A stretch of 64,000 nt of DNA, from contig OY756962.1 in the NCBI GenBank assembly GCA_963580455.1, positions 10,310,001-10,374,000 of the forward strand, read 5' to 3'. Position 1 is the first letter of the stretch. The number at the start of each line of letters is the position of its first letter. Under the pieces are notes generated by a model. That model was not told where the DNA came from and did not search any database. It saw only the letters and a program-made list of their open reading frames with translations. Below, piece after piece: positions 10,173-21,262 of the stretch. Source of the DNA: Euonymus europaeus (taxonomy: Eukaryota > Streptophyta > Magnoliopsida > Celastrales > Celastraceae). The translations under genes and the position numbers were made by a program.

Positions 10173-11399
10173 AGAATCGTGGTTAGCCAAAGAAGAGCCC
10201 AAGCCCATCCCACTGAGAGATTAATGTCTTCTCACATACGATTTGAAAATATGTATTCCTATGATACTCCATTCGTGTTCACGCTATACATACACTCTAG
10301 AGAGAGATCTCGAGCTAGAAGTCGAGCGTGTTTTGCAAAGCTTGAAGAAACAGTTACCGACAGGCCTCGTTCTAGCAACTTTAGCGATCTCAGCTTTCCA
10401 CAAGTTCAACCATAACCTCATTTTTTTGATTTCAATGATTTATGGTTTCATGCAAGAAGATCCTACATCAATGACTTTTGACTTGGGGTTTATTTTGGGC
10501 ATTTCTCTATCATAGGATTGTAATTTGTCCTGTCCTCTTTGTTCACAGGTTTATTTATCACTTTTGATTTCATTTAATCATAAGCATTAACAACGAAGAC
10601 ATGGGTACAATGAAACAATCAGAAAATAATGCTCGACATGAAAGCCAACAAGATGAGTTTACAAGTGATCGATTAGAACACAATTCTCACAAGCGAAAAA
10701 GATAAAAAAAAATCCAAATATGCATATTTGTGAGTAGCCAAATTTATTGGTTATTACTAAATATGTCATTTCACTAAATCTCACAATGTCATGTGCATCC
10801 TATTCTTGTTTGTCATAGCCTACATAAGAATAATCAAAAGCGTGAAATGGGTGACACTACACTTACTGAAGATGTACGTCAAAATCTGCTCATTACCTTA
10901 ATTAGACCAATGAGTACTACTTTAATCATACAATCCTTACTTATGATTATGTTGGACATCATAGATGATTAAAGAGGTAGATATAGAATGACATAAATTA
11001 TCTCAAGAGGAGAAACAAAAATACAAGATAGATTCCAACGTCGAAAAGGTGTCAAGTGAAAGTCAAGAAATGAATCATCCAAAGAAGGTAACATATCCAT
11101 AGTGAACATGTTAATTCGTTCTGTTTTAAACATTTTGGTTTTGAATGGTAAACATTTTGGTTTTGAGCATGATATTTTTTGCTTTTGAAAATGAAATATT
11201 TACAGGCACCCCACTAAACATGTTAATGTTTTTTGTTTTGAACACGAGTTTTATTGGTTTTGAACAGAAATTTTTTAGTTTTGAAAAGGAAGAAGTTAAG
11301 AGCACCCTATTATACTGTCAATGTTTACTATCTTTTTTTTGGACATTTTGGTTTTTAACATGACGCATTTTAACTATAATGAATTAATGTTCTAGGTAG

Positions 11400-12498
11400 C
11401 AATTCAAACAAGATGCTCACCATAACGGTTTAGTCAATCTTTACATGTCATCCTTGCACAACAAGAATTGGTGGATTGTATCAATGAGATCGGCTTTCAT
11501 GGATTGTTGTTGATAAACAAATTGATGATAGAAGAGACTTCTTGATTGATCAATTTAAAAGATATGACACAACCAACAACACGCTACATGTGAATGACCT
11601 TATTCTTACCATCACTCCACAGGATATTGCCGCAATACGGGGATTACCTGCTATTGTGAGACCTGTTCCTCTAAAGTCTAGAAAATGTGATTCTATAGTT
11701 TTACGAAAGAGATTCGATCTACCTGAGAATGGAGTTATCGATGTTTCCTACTTAGAGAAAAAATTGATTGATAGTCCGACACCTGGAGAGCAATTCAAGT
11801 GTCATTTCCTCTTATATGCAATTAGCACTCTGTTATCTCCAAGTTCAGGACTACAAGTTAGTTATTATATGATGAAGCTTCTGCCATTCATTGGTTGCGT
11901 TCATGAAATGAATTGGGGGCTTGTAATAGCAGGTGTTAAAGAGGGTGTTACGAGGTTTAGGGATGGGAGCTCGAAGTCCTTGAACGTGATGCTTACTTTT
12001 TCTAATGGTAACTCCTAATATACGATATATATATATATATATTGTTCATTCGCAATTAGTTATGCATTTTCGGTGACCAGCATATATTGTCCCTTTCTTG
12101 TAGATTTTTTTTATCTCGAGTGTATTTCTCCCTTAAGTCTTAATGTTGACAAAAATGAAGAACCATATCCTCGTGTAAAGTTTTGGGATGCACAAAGGGT
12201 GTCTAATACCTTTCATGAAATTAAGAAAAAAGGTGGCCTCGACACTGACAAAGTACTCTTTACAGTTGTTGATTCTTCTTTCCTAAATTATTTTTGCCCG
12301 ATTGTACGGAAAATTATAGTTTGTCAATGTTGGCTTTTGTTTTGTAGATTGTAATACTCGGTAGAAGTAAGACCCTTATGTCGTTGGTACACCACCTTCA
12401 ATGCCGTCAAGGAGATATCAATTCTCTGAAAAGTCACGTGGCTATAGTTGCTTCATCCATTGATGAACTAAGGAAAATAGTAACAGAAGGCGTGACCA

Positions 12499-12538
<40 letters not shown>

Positions 12539-12878
12539 GATTGAATTTAAGGCATTGGTTAAAAAGTTATTGGCGGGTAGAGCTGAGCAATCTCATATTC
12601 AAGACATGCATGAGCTGAAGGTTAAAGGTCAAACTCCTATTAATGATGAAAAGAAAGCTCAGCCAAAAGTACAAAATTTGAGGCATGTCGAAGATCCAAA
12701 ATGCAGAGAGAGCACTAACTCAATTCCAATGGATTCTTCCACAACGAGGAGTACTCGAAGGAGTACGAGATTGCTCAAAGATCATATTTTGTTGAATATA
12801 AAAAACGAGAAGACGAGGACAAACACTTCATTTCAGTACACAAAGCCGGATATATTGAATAAGGTAGTTTATCTGTAG
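11400..12878 (+). pseudogene. N-terminal part of the Ulp1-like gene
   Basis: 11400-11530 encodes RCSP..., a stop (TAA), then a helical stretch ending EIGFHGLLL. A +1 shift leads into 11542-12018, with the words NNTLHVNDLILTITPQDIAA and IRGLP typical of the plant proteins that precede Ulp1 domains. 12073-12354 (YPRVKFWDAQRVSNTFHEIK) and 12378-12878 (low-complexity, Ser/Thr/Arg-rich, with a THTQRERERERE tract made by a microsatellite) continue the series. An AT dinucleotide run at about 12025-12041 lies in the intervening intron. Function of this part is unknown. Confidence 0.55.
12499..12536. repeat. Compound (AC)n(AG)n microsatellite within coding island
   Basis: About six AC followed by about thirteen AG dinucleotides lie in frame, encoding alternating His/Thr then Arg/Glu. 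Length changes here would shift the reading frame. Confidence 0.9.
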
Positions 12879-13139
12879 TGTACAATTCATTGTCAATATA
12901 TGCAACTATTGTAGTAATTTTGTAGGACCTTTATATTTTATCTCCTGATCATCTTATTAGAGGATGAATAATGTGGGCATCTCCAATTCCGTTGATGATT
13001 AAATAGCTAAATTAGCATGGCGATATGTGATGCACCCGAAGCTACGAGCGACGTACTTCTCATTTTGTATTAATTTACACTTTTAACTTCGTTGCATATT
13101 TCTCTTACTTTAGACTTTGAGATATTTTGCAATTTATTG

Positions 13140-14468
13140 AACGGAAATCCTATGTGATTTTGAAAATATTTATGCAATTCGACAAGGGATGAAAAGTCTC
13201 ACACCTAGGTGTTGGATAAGTTCAAAGGTAATCACTAATATATACACAAGTAGCCATATTTGTTGGATTAAATACGACCTCATATGTGTTACTATTGTCC
13301 TTTAACTAGGTCATAAATGTTGCTATCAAAATGTTCATAATAGAAAAGTAGAAATTCACTACTAGTCCTAGTAGATGGTTCCTCTCGACATGGTTCTTGA
13401 AATTTCCTTTTGGCCTATATAAGTTGTAGAAATCTATATGGTATATAAAACATTGCTCATTTATTCAACATTTATGACAGGAAACAATTCAATCTGGAAA
13501 ATCAAAGGTTGCTGATTACGTGAAACATTATAGAACTAGTGGAAAATTTATGTCCTCTCTCATAGGCTGCTCACAAGTATTAACCATGAGCATAACAATC
13601 TCTACTCACTATATGACAATGGCATCCATTGGTACTTATGCATCATCGATTTGAGAGGAAAAGTCATATACATAGTCGATTTGATGTCTAATATCGCGAC
13701 AAAGCATTCAAGGGAGAAGGACGTGAAACGAGTGGTATCGATCAATAAACCTATTAATTTACATAATGTTTTATTTTATTTATGTGTACAACAATCTCCA
13801 TGCAAACCAGGTCAAGTTCTGCGATAAGCTACTCAATAACCCAGTTTTTGAAAGGAAAAACACTCTTACACTGCCTCTTGATTTGTTCGAAATTTATAAA
13901 TCGAAACTCACCCAACAATTGAATGGGTATGTTAATGTGTTTTATTTACCTAAAGTGACCTTACTAATTTCCAAGATATCGTTCGTGTTAGCTAAACTAT
14001 TTTATGTGCAGGGACGATTGTGGTGTACATATTATTGAATATATGGAATGTCATTTTCTAATATGCAGTGACTTGGAAAAATTGGTATGCAAGTAATTAG
14101 ATTCATCACATTGCTACTCCAGCCTATTACATGTGCTTGTCTCTTGTCTCCTGGCCAATCTTTAGATAGTGGGCGAAGAAGACTGCACAAGTATCTTTAA
14201 GCAGTTGCTACTTCATGATGATAACAAGTTAATGGAGCAAAATTTGGAAAGATTGACTGAACTGCAGCTCGATAACATGATAGTAGATCAGCTGCAGAAG
14301 CTATGGTTCAAACATGAGGTACAATCGGACAGTTCAGACATGCACAAAATTGGATTTTTTACGATGAGAACAACTCGACGCTCATTAAAATTTATGGAAG
14401 GGTCACTATCGCATTTCAATATGCATGAGAACATGGTGTTGCGTAGTTTATTGGTTTGTTTTGCATAG
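13140..14468 (+). pseudogene. Ulp1/SENP-like C48 cysteine protease domain
   Basis: Exon-like pieces spell the C48 domain in order. 13150-13218 ends IRQGMKSLTPRCWISSK at a GT donor, the usual domain entry. 13483-13600 is KVADYVKHYRTSG-like. 13608-13680 gives HWYLCIIDLRGKVIYIVDL with the catalytic His and the Asp. 13808-13928 gives VKFCDKLLNNPVFE. 14012-14094, flanked by AG and GT, gives DDCGVHIIEYMEC with the nucleophilic Cys. 14169-14468 gives the C-terminal helices. The His-Asp-Cys triad is thus present. Enzymes of this family cleave SUMO or related modifiers; activity here is doubtful given the broken upstream frames. Confidence 0.7.
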
Positions 14469-14947
14469 GATTTCAGTTACGATTTTGCTGAAAACAAAGT
14501 AAGATATTGGTTGTGAAAGTTCTCGTATTGATTGTTTTGGGTTTAGGATCTTGTTTATGATTTTGTTGTGAACTGGATAAGAACCTGTTGTGAATGGGGG
14601 CCCATTATATTGTTTCGATAATCTAGGTTATGATTTTTTTGTGAACAGGATTTGTGTTTTAATTTTGTGTTTTAATTTTGTCCTTACCAAGTAATAGTGA
14701 GCTATATACGAAATCTACCATGAACAATTAAGTGGCTTATAATATGGCGGAAATTATTTAGTTCCCATGGTAGTTGTTAGACATGAAATTTAATGAGCTT
14801 GTTTGGAAATTGTCAGCCGCATAAGAGTGGAACATGGAGATACCTATGGAAAACTATTGATAAGATATATAAATATTAGATCATGGAAAAATAATGAAAA
14901 TATCTAATTTGATAAACACACTTTATCAACTTAATGGATAGTAAACT
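14469..14947. other. Intergenic AT-rich stretch
   Basis: 3' flank of the Ulp1-like gene up to the chromovirus LTR. It has repeated GATTTTGTTGTGAAC-like words at about 14480-14660 and no coding or RNA signal that I can see. Confidence 0.5.
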
Positions 14948-16289
14948 TGTAAAATCCCGTTCCGAAAAAAAAAATTAATAAAATTAAAATGGAAAAAAAA
15001 CAATGTCAAGTAAAAAAAAGTACATATGTATATGTTGTTGCCGCACCGTTCATATATAATATATATATATATACATAAAGTAAAAGATAAACTGAAAAAA
15101 AGAAAAAGATAAAAAGATAAAAACATGTCTCAGACTATGAGAGAAGTCTGAGACTTCTTCACTTTTGGTTAAGAGTTACAAAAACAAAGCAAAGTGATTA
15201 GCAAGTTTTTTTCCCACCCATTTAGATCATCTTCTCTCAAATTTTTGAGCTAATTTCTGCAACAATTCCTTCCATCTTCAAGCAAGGTAATTCCTTAGAG
15301 AATTTTCACCTATTTTCATGAAATCGTTTTCTCTTTAACCTATTTTATTTCTTGTTCTTAATCAAGATTCTTGTCACCAAAAGAATCCTCTTTAAGCTTG
15401 ATTTGGAGATCAATATCTAGTTTTCATCACTACTTGGTAAGGATTCCAACCATTTTGAAGTGTTTCAACAATCTAGAGGTTCTAGGGTTTCTAGGGGATT
15501 TGGGTATTTTTGAATTAATGGACATATTTTCTGGTTCTATTAGTTCAATTAGACCTTATTGGTGTAGAATTGCTATTTTTAAATATGTGTTTTCAAAATT
15601 GAATGGGGATTTGTTCTTGAAGTAGAAATTGGAAAGAAAAAAAAAGGAGATTTTCCTTAGCCTAAAATTGTTAAGTGAAGGTTGGGTTAATTTGGATGGG
15701 TGTACGGAGACATTTTTCTACATAACATTTTGATGCATTCATTCCGTTCTTCACATTTCTGCCTTATTTTGTTACTCTTATTTGATATCCCTACTGAGCA
15801 TTCGGCTCACCTTATTTATTCTTTCCCCTTTCAAGTGAGCTATCTATTAGTACAGATCCTCCAGATCAGCAGGACGGGGCGTGACCATGGTGGTCTGACT
15901 TAGTATAGTCATCTTGGGGTGTGTTTAGTTGTTTGTTCCCTTTTATTTATGTTATGGTACTTGTTATGGCGAGTAGTTGGATACTTGTGTTGTTGTGACT
16001 ATTTTGGGAGGGCCAAGAGAGGACTCCGTGTGATAGGGACTCTTGGCCGTATATATTATGTATGTTATTGTCGTGGAACCTTTGAGGGCTTGTATTGTGG
16101 AGGGTGTATGGAGTTTGCTGGATTGGATATAGAATTACGTTTTTATATTTTGTGTAGGGTGGCATTCCTCAATTTATGGGGAGATGCTATCAAAATTTTT
16201 ATTAAAATTTTATGACAGTTTGTGACGAGTCTAGTGTGAGTTTGTGTCTTTTGTCGTTTAAGTTACAATCCGAGGATCGTGGCGTGACA
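14948..16289 (+). repeat. 5' LTR of chromovirus (internally deleted)
   Basis: Begins TGTAAAATCCCGTTCC and ends GGCGTGACA. Compared with the 3' copy it lacks 775 bp: TTAATTTGGA at 15687-15696 runs straight into TGGGTGTACGGAGAC, whereas in the 3' LTR the two words are separated (21953 versus 22729). GGA is shared at both breakpoints, as expected for a microhomology-mediated deletion. Confidence 0.85.
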
Positions 16290-16290
16290 A

Positions 16291-16304
16291 CTTGGTATCG
16301 GAGG
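16291..16304 (+). other. Primer-binding site (initiator tRNA-Met type)
   Basis: CTTGGTATCGGAGG directly follows the LTR end. The family consensus is TGGTATCAGAGC, complementary to the 3' end of initiator tRNA-Met, so one position has drifted. Confidence 0.75.
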
Positions 16305-16465
16305 GAGGTTAGAGACTCACACACATAAAGTTATGTGTTTACTGGTAGGTTGATATTAGGTAGAGCATTTTTAGGCCACGTCACGAGCCCAACTGATCTG
16401 TTTGTACCCTTATCCCTTAAATCCTCTTGTCTTATGTATTTTGAGATATGTTGTTTATATTTCAT

Positions 16466-17750
16466 ATGTACACTCGTAAAGGTCGAGGACGCGGTAGAGG
16501 GATTGTCGTAGAGGGTGCATAAGCATCTGAGTTGATATATGGATCAGATTTTTGTGATGATCCGATTGTGGGAGGTAGTTATTCTATGAGAGCTTAGACA
16601 TTGTCTAGACTAGATAATGATATGTTTCCAGAGCTAGGTGGGATTAGAACACCACAAGTTAGGAGAGAGGTAGAACAGTAGTTAGGTGGCAATCCCATAA
16701 TAGCTGAGGATAGACATGGAGGGTGGGATGCAATATCTACTCCTACACAAGTATACACACCAACTATTCCAGCAGCACCAATTCCATAGACTTTGGAAGC
16801 TCAGCCATAGGCGATGATGCGAGACATGACAGAGATAATGCGAGCTATGACTCAGTTTGTACAAGCACAAGTCACCCAAGTGCCAAAGAGTGGTAGTGAG
16901 GGACAGACTTCGGGTATAGATGTAGAGGTAGTGGGGGATAGACGAGTAGGGATGGATCTAGTTGAGCTCGATCAGCTGCGAAAGACTAGACCTCCTACAT
17001 TCTATGGAGAGATAGATGTGGCTAGGGCGTACGAGTGGCTAAGACAGATGACCCGGCATTTAGATACATTGAGTATGCCTGATGGGAGACAGATGATGTT
17101 GGTCTCCTATTTTCTTGAGGGCATTGCTTATGATTGGTGGGATTCCTTGGATGATAGAAGAAATACTCTCATGTGGAATTCTTTCAATGATCATTTTCTA
17201 TAGCGGTTTATACCATTATCCTTTCACACCAGAAAGGCGAAGGAGTTCCTTAAGTTAGTACAGATGCCTGAAACATCAATGATGGAGTATGGACGACGTT
17301 TTGATGAGCTTTATCATTTTGGAAACAATATGCAATAACTGATAAGCTCAAGACAGAACGGTATCGACAGGGCTTACTTCCAACCGTTGGTACGTAGTTA
17401 ATTTTGATGAGAATTAAAGATACAGTGAGATGGTGGAAATGGCTCTCCAATTTGAACAAAGCTTTGAAGACTTTAGGAGGTATTGGGATAAGCATCGTAG
17501 GTGAGATGCTTCATTTGCAGGTTCTAGTTCTGGTGGTGGTCAGAAGAGACAGAGGACTGATAGACGTGGACAGTGGGATCATACAAGACCTAGAGGTCAG
17601 GCTTAGAGAGGCAGGGATAACAAAGGTGGAGGTACTAAGAGAGACCAGAGGACATGTTATCACTACTGGCGAATAGGACACGTCATTGGCCAATGTAGAA
17701 TTACAGGGCTAGAGTGCTATGAGTGTGGATACGTGGAACACCATAAAATA
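16466..17750 (+). pseudogene. Gag of chromovirus (multiple stops)
   Basis: The probable start is ATG 16466, opening with an Arg/Gly-rich leader (RKGRGRGRG). The first stop is the TAA at about 16520. The best island, 16814-17203, encodes the capsid-like words RPPTFYGE..VARAYEWLRQM and VSYFLEGIAYDWWD, typical of chromovirus Gag (F.G...P..A..WL..., A..WW). A degenerate zinc-knuckle region (CYHYWRIGHVIGQC, then CYECG) lies at 17655-17735. Six or more in-frame stops, mostly TAG or TAA where Gln codons would be expected, kill it. Gag would package the element RNA. Confidence 0.75.
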
Positions 17751-17845
17751 TAATTCCTGCACCCCCATTTACCACTATACCACCTACGGGAAGGGGTAGA
17801 CCACCTGTACGTCAGCAGCAGCAGCAGACTACGGCTCCACCTAGA

Positions 17846-19030
17846 GTGTTTGCAATGGGTCATCAAGCAGCACTAGAGCATCCTAACTTTATTGAAGGTA
17901 CCTTTTTGATTTACAATTCATGGGCACATGTTTTATTTTATTCTAGTGCTACTAGCTCGTTCATTTCATCAACATTGGGGTTGGAGATTTCTACTATTCA
18001 TAGGATGATGGCGGTAGATTCTCCATTCGATCAATTTAGCCGAATTGGAGGAATCTGCTTTGATTGTAAGTGTCGGTTCAAAGATGTTGAGTTGACCGCT
18101 AATTTGTATGTCCTTGATTTCAAGGACTATGACGTTATTTTGGTTATGGATTCGTTGACAGAGCATCATGCAGTATTACATTTTTGGGAAAGGGTAGTGA
18201 AATTGCAAAAGCCTGAAGGAGTTGTGATCCAACCGAGGGGATCGAAGAGTATTCCATGTCCACACTTTCTGAATAATCCTTCTTATGCCGACTATCGAGT
18301 AGCCAGTCTCACTACTTCTGAGTCTAGGGAGGATTCATCTATGTCAATACGGGTGGTGGAGGAGTATAAAGATGTATTTTCGGAGGGTTTAACTAGTTTG
18401 CCACCTAAGAGGGACATTGAGTTTACTATCGATCTGTATCCAGGTACAGACCCAATTTCGATTCCCCCTTATCAGATGGCTCCCACTTAGTTAAGAGAGT
18501 TGAAGATCCAATTGGATGACTTACAGGAGAAGAGATTCATTAGACCTAGTGTTTCCCCTTGGGGTGCCCCAGTATTATTTGTAAAAAAGAAAGATGGCAC
18601 GATGCAAATGTGTGTCGATTTTCAACAATTGAATAGGGAGACCATGAAGAACAAGTACCCACTATCGAGGATTAATGATTTGTTTGATCAATTGAGGGGT
18701 TCACAATATTATTCGAAGATAGACTTGAGATCTGGCTACCATCAATTGAGAATTCGGGATGTAGATATCCCAAAGATAGCTTTCAGGACTCGGTACGAAC
18801 ATTATGAGTTTTTGGTTATGCCATTTGGGCTAACCAATACTCCAGCAGCCTTCATGAATTTAATGCAGCGGATGTTCCACCCTTATCTAGACCAGTTTGT
18901 CATTGTCTTTATAGATGACATTCTAGTCTACTCACACACGGAGAAGGAGCACGAGGAGCATTTAAGGATAGTGTTGCAGACATTGAGAGAGCACCAATTA
19001 TATGCCAATTTAAGCAAATGTGAATACTAG
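17846..19030 (+). pseudogene. Protease-RT part of chromovirus pol
   Basis: One frame runs through 17846-19030 with a TAG at 18488-18490. The protease site reads VLFYSSATSSFIS, whereas the family has an L-F-D-S-G-A core: the catalytic Asp is Tyr and the Gly is Ser, so the enzyme is dead independently of the stops. RT motifs are well kept: [52 protein letters not shown] and the active site [14 protein letters not shown] at 19028 (where the family has Trp) and a one-base shift near 19055 separate it from RNase H. Confidence 0.85.
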
Positions 19031-19308
19031 AAGACAGAAGTAAAATTTTTGGGACATGGATCACCCGAGGAGTTGTAGTAGATCTAGTGAAGGTAGAGCC
19101 AAAGCTTGAATGGCAAAGACCAAAGAACATCCAGGAGATTCGTAGTTTCTTAGGATTGGTAGGCTATTATAGGCATTTTATTCTTGATTTTTCACGAGTA
19201 GCCGCGTCAATGACTCAACTTATTAAAAAAGGAGTTCATTTCATATAGTCCGATAGTTGTGAAAAGGCATTCCAGGAGCTTAAGACAAGACTCACTTCCT
19301 CTCGAATA

Positions 19309-19689
19309 TTGCTGGTTCTAGAGAGGGATGTGGGTTATCAAATATATTGTGATACATCTAGAATTGGATTAGGCTGTGTTTTAATGCAGCAGGGTAGAGT
19401 GGTAAAGTATGCGTCTCGATTGTTGAAGTCGCAAGAGCGAAATTACCCGGTGCATGATCTTGAGTTTGCAACTGTCGTGTTTGCACTGAAGCAGTGGAGG
19501 TATTACTTATACAGAGACAAATTTGAAGTGTACTCAGATCATAAGAGTCTTAAGTATCTCTTCACACAGAAGAAACTGAATCAAAGGCAGCATAGATGGA
19601 TAGAATACCTAGAAGACTATGACTTCGCCTTGCAATATCATCTAGGCAATGCGAATGTTGTAGCGGATGCATTGAGTAGGAAGAACTAG
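19309..19689 (+). pseudogene. RNase H domain of chromovirus pol
   Basis: Shows [20 protein letters not shown] (first catalytic Asp), [20 protein letters not shown] (Glu), [13 protein letters not shown] (Asp) and [10 protein letters not shown] (final Asp). These are the four acidic residues of Gypsy RNase H in order. The domain itself is uninterrupted and stops at TAG 19687. It removes RNA from the cDNA hybrid during reverse transcription. Confidence 0.85.
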
Positions 19690-20657
19690 GTGGCCATGCT
19701 AGCAGTCAAAGAGTGGGAGTTGCTAGAGACGGTTGATCAGTACGATCTAGAATTGTAAGAAGAGGATGAGCATATTTTCTTAGCTAGTCTTGTCACACGT
19801 TCGGCATTGATGGAGAAGGTGATTGACGCTCAGAATGGGGATCCCATCTTTGACACCTTTGAAGAAGAAACTGGTTGGGTAAGAGGTCTCGATGGTGGAG
19901 TTTGTTACCTGGAAAGATTAATTGTACCACAAGATGATGAGTTGTAGGAAGAAATTTTGAGAGAGGCACACCATTTCAGATTTTCCATGTATCTAGGTAG
20001 TACGAAGATGTATAAAGACTTACAGAGACAGTTCTGGTGGTGAGGTATGAAAATGGATGTAGCTCGATTTGTGGCGAGGTGTCTTACCTGTCAACAGGTG
20101 AAGGCAAAGAATCAGAGACCATCTGGACTACTTCAGCCACTTCCATTTACAGAGTGGAAGTGGGAGCACATTACTATGAATTTCGTGACAGGGTTGCCAT
20201 GTTCTGTTTGAGGGCACGATGCTGTGTGGGTTATTGTTGATCGGTTGGCAAATTTTGCGCACTATTTGCTATTAGCAAGACGGATTCGTTGATTCAGTTG
20301 TGTAATCAATACATTCAGGAGATAATACGACTTCATGGCGTTCCAATCTCCATTGTTTTCGATAGGGACCAGAGTTTCATATCTAGGTTTTGGGGTACTC
20401 TACAGGAGCCATTGGAGACAAAACTCTGCTTCAGCACCGCTTTTCATCCTCAGACAGACGGACAGAGTGAGAGGATCATTCAAATACTAGAGGACATGCT
20501 TCGTTCTTGCATTCTAGATTTCGGTGGCAGTTGGAAGGATTATTTGTCGTTGGTAGAATTTGTATATAACAACTCTTACCAAAGTAGTATTGAGATGGCA
20601 CCATATGAAGCATTATATGGGGACCATGCCGATCATCATTATGTTAGGCAGAGGTAG
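19690..20657 (+). pseudogene. Integrase of chromovirus (stops and shifts)
   Basis: The zinc-binding H-H-C-C region is visible at 19960-20095 (EAHHFRF, then CLTCQQVKAKN). It is broken by a TGA at 20041, where the family has Arg after FWW. The core follows with VIVDRLANFAHY (first Asp altered or shifted, near 20237), ISIVFDRDQSF (second Asp) and TAFHPQTDGQSERIIQILEDM (Glu). The island 20289-20657 ends the core at VYNNSYQSSIEMAPYEALYG. Several stops make it non-functional. Confidence 0.8.
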
Positions 20658-20671
20658 GAGATACTAGTTTA

Positions 20672-21190
20672 GTGGGACCGGAGTTGGTGAGAGAGACGGC
20701 AGAGACAGTGAAAGTGATTCGACAATGGCTATTGATTGCCCTGAGTCGTCAGAAATCATATGCAGATCGAAGGAGGAAGGCGTTGGAGTTTTCGGTAGGT
20801 GATCACGTATTTTTGAAGGTGAGTCTGCATAAAGGAGTGCAGAGATACAGCACTAAAGGTAAGTTAGTGCCCCGATACGTCGGACCTTTTGAAATACTAG
20901 AGCGAGTGGGACCAGTTGCTTACCGACTAGCTCTTCCACCGAGAATGTCATAGATTCATAATGTCTTCCACGTATCAATGTTGTAAAAGTACGCGCCAGA
21001 TCCTTCACATGTAATAGATTGGTCGGCAGTCGATGTTTCAGAGGATGTGACCTATGCAGTGCAGCCGTTGCAGATTCTGGATAGGCGAGAGAAAGTCACA
21101 AGGTTTAATGTCATTCTGTTGGTTAGAGTACTGTGGCAACATCACGGCGTAGAGGAGTCAACGTGGGAGTCAGAGTCCATAATGAAGTAG
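20672..21190 (+). pseudogene. Integrase C-terminus with chromodomain
   Basis: 20672-20953 encodes the GPY/F module (YSTKGKLVPRYVGPFEILERVG). After a TAG at 20951, the frame continues to PLQILDRREKVTRFNVILLV and VLWQHHGVEESTWESESIM, which matches the chromodomain-like tail of Tekay/Del integrases (family form: ILDR.....R.K.I..VKV.W..H..EEATWE.E). Chromodomains direct such elements to heterochromatin. The stop is at 21188-21190. Confidence 0.8.
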
Positions 21191-21262
21191 AACTATCCTT
21201 TTCTATGTGCGTCACTAGGTGCGTATTTAAATTTCAAGGACAAAATTTTTTTAGGGAGGGAG

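Larger units (their letters stand above)
10601..14468 (+). pseudogene. Broken multi-exon gene with Ulp1-type (C48) protease domain
   Basis: Coding islands on the plus strand form one gene-like series: a short start exon candidate at 10601-10705, N-terminal islands at 11400-12878 and a C48 cysteine-protease domain at 13140-14468. This arrangement (a plant-mobile-domain-like N-terminus followed by a Ulp1 catalytic domain) is common in plant genomes, both in host-like genes and in Mutator-like elements carrying Ulp1 genes. Frames change within exons and a stop interrupts the N-terminal island, so I treat it as a pseudogene. Several junctions keep good GT/AG sites, which argues against a processed copy. 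I found no terminal inverted repeats that would tie it to a transposon. Confidence 0.6.
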
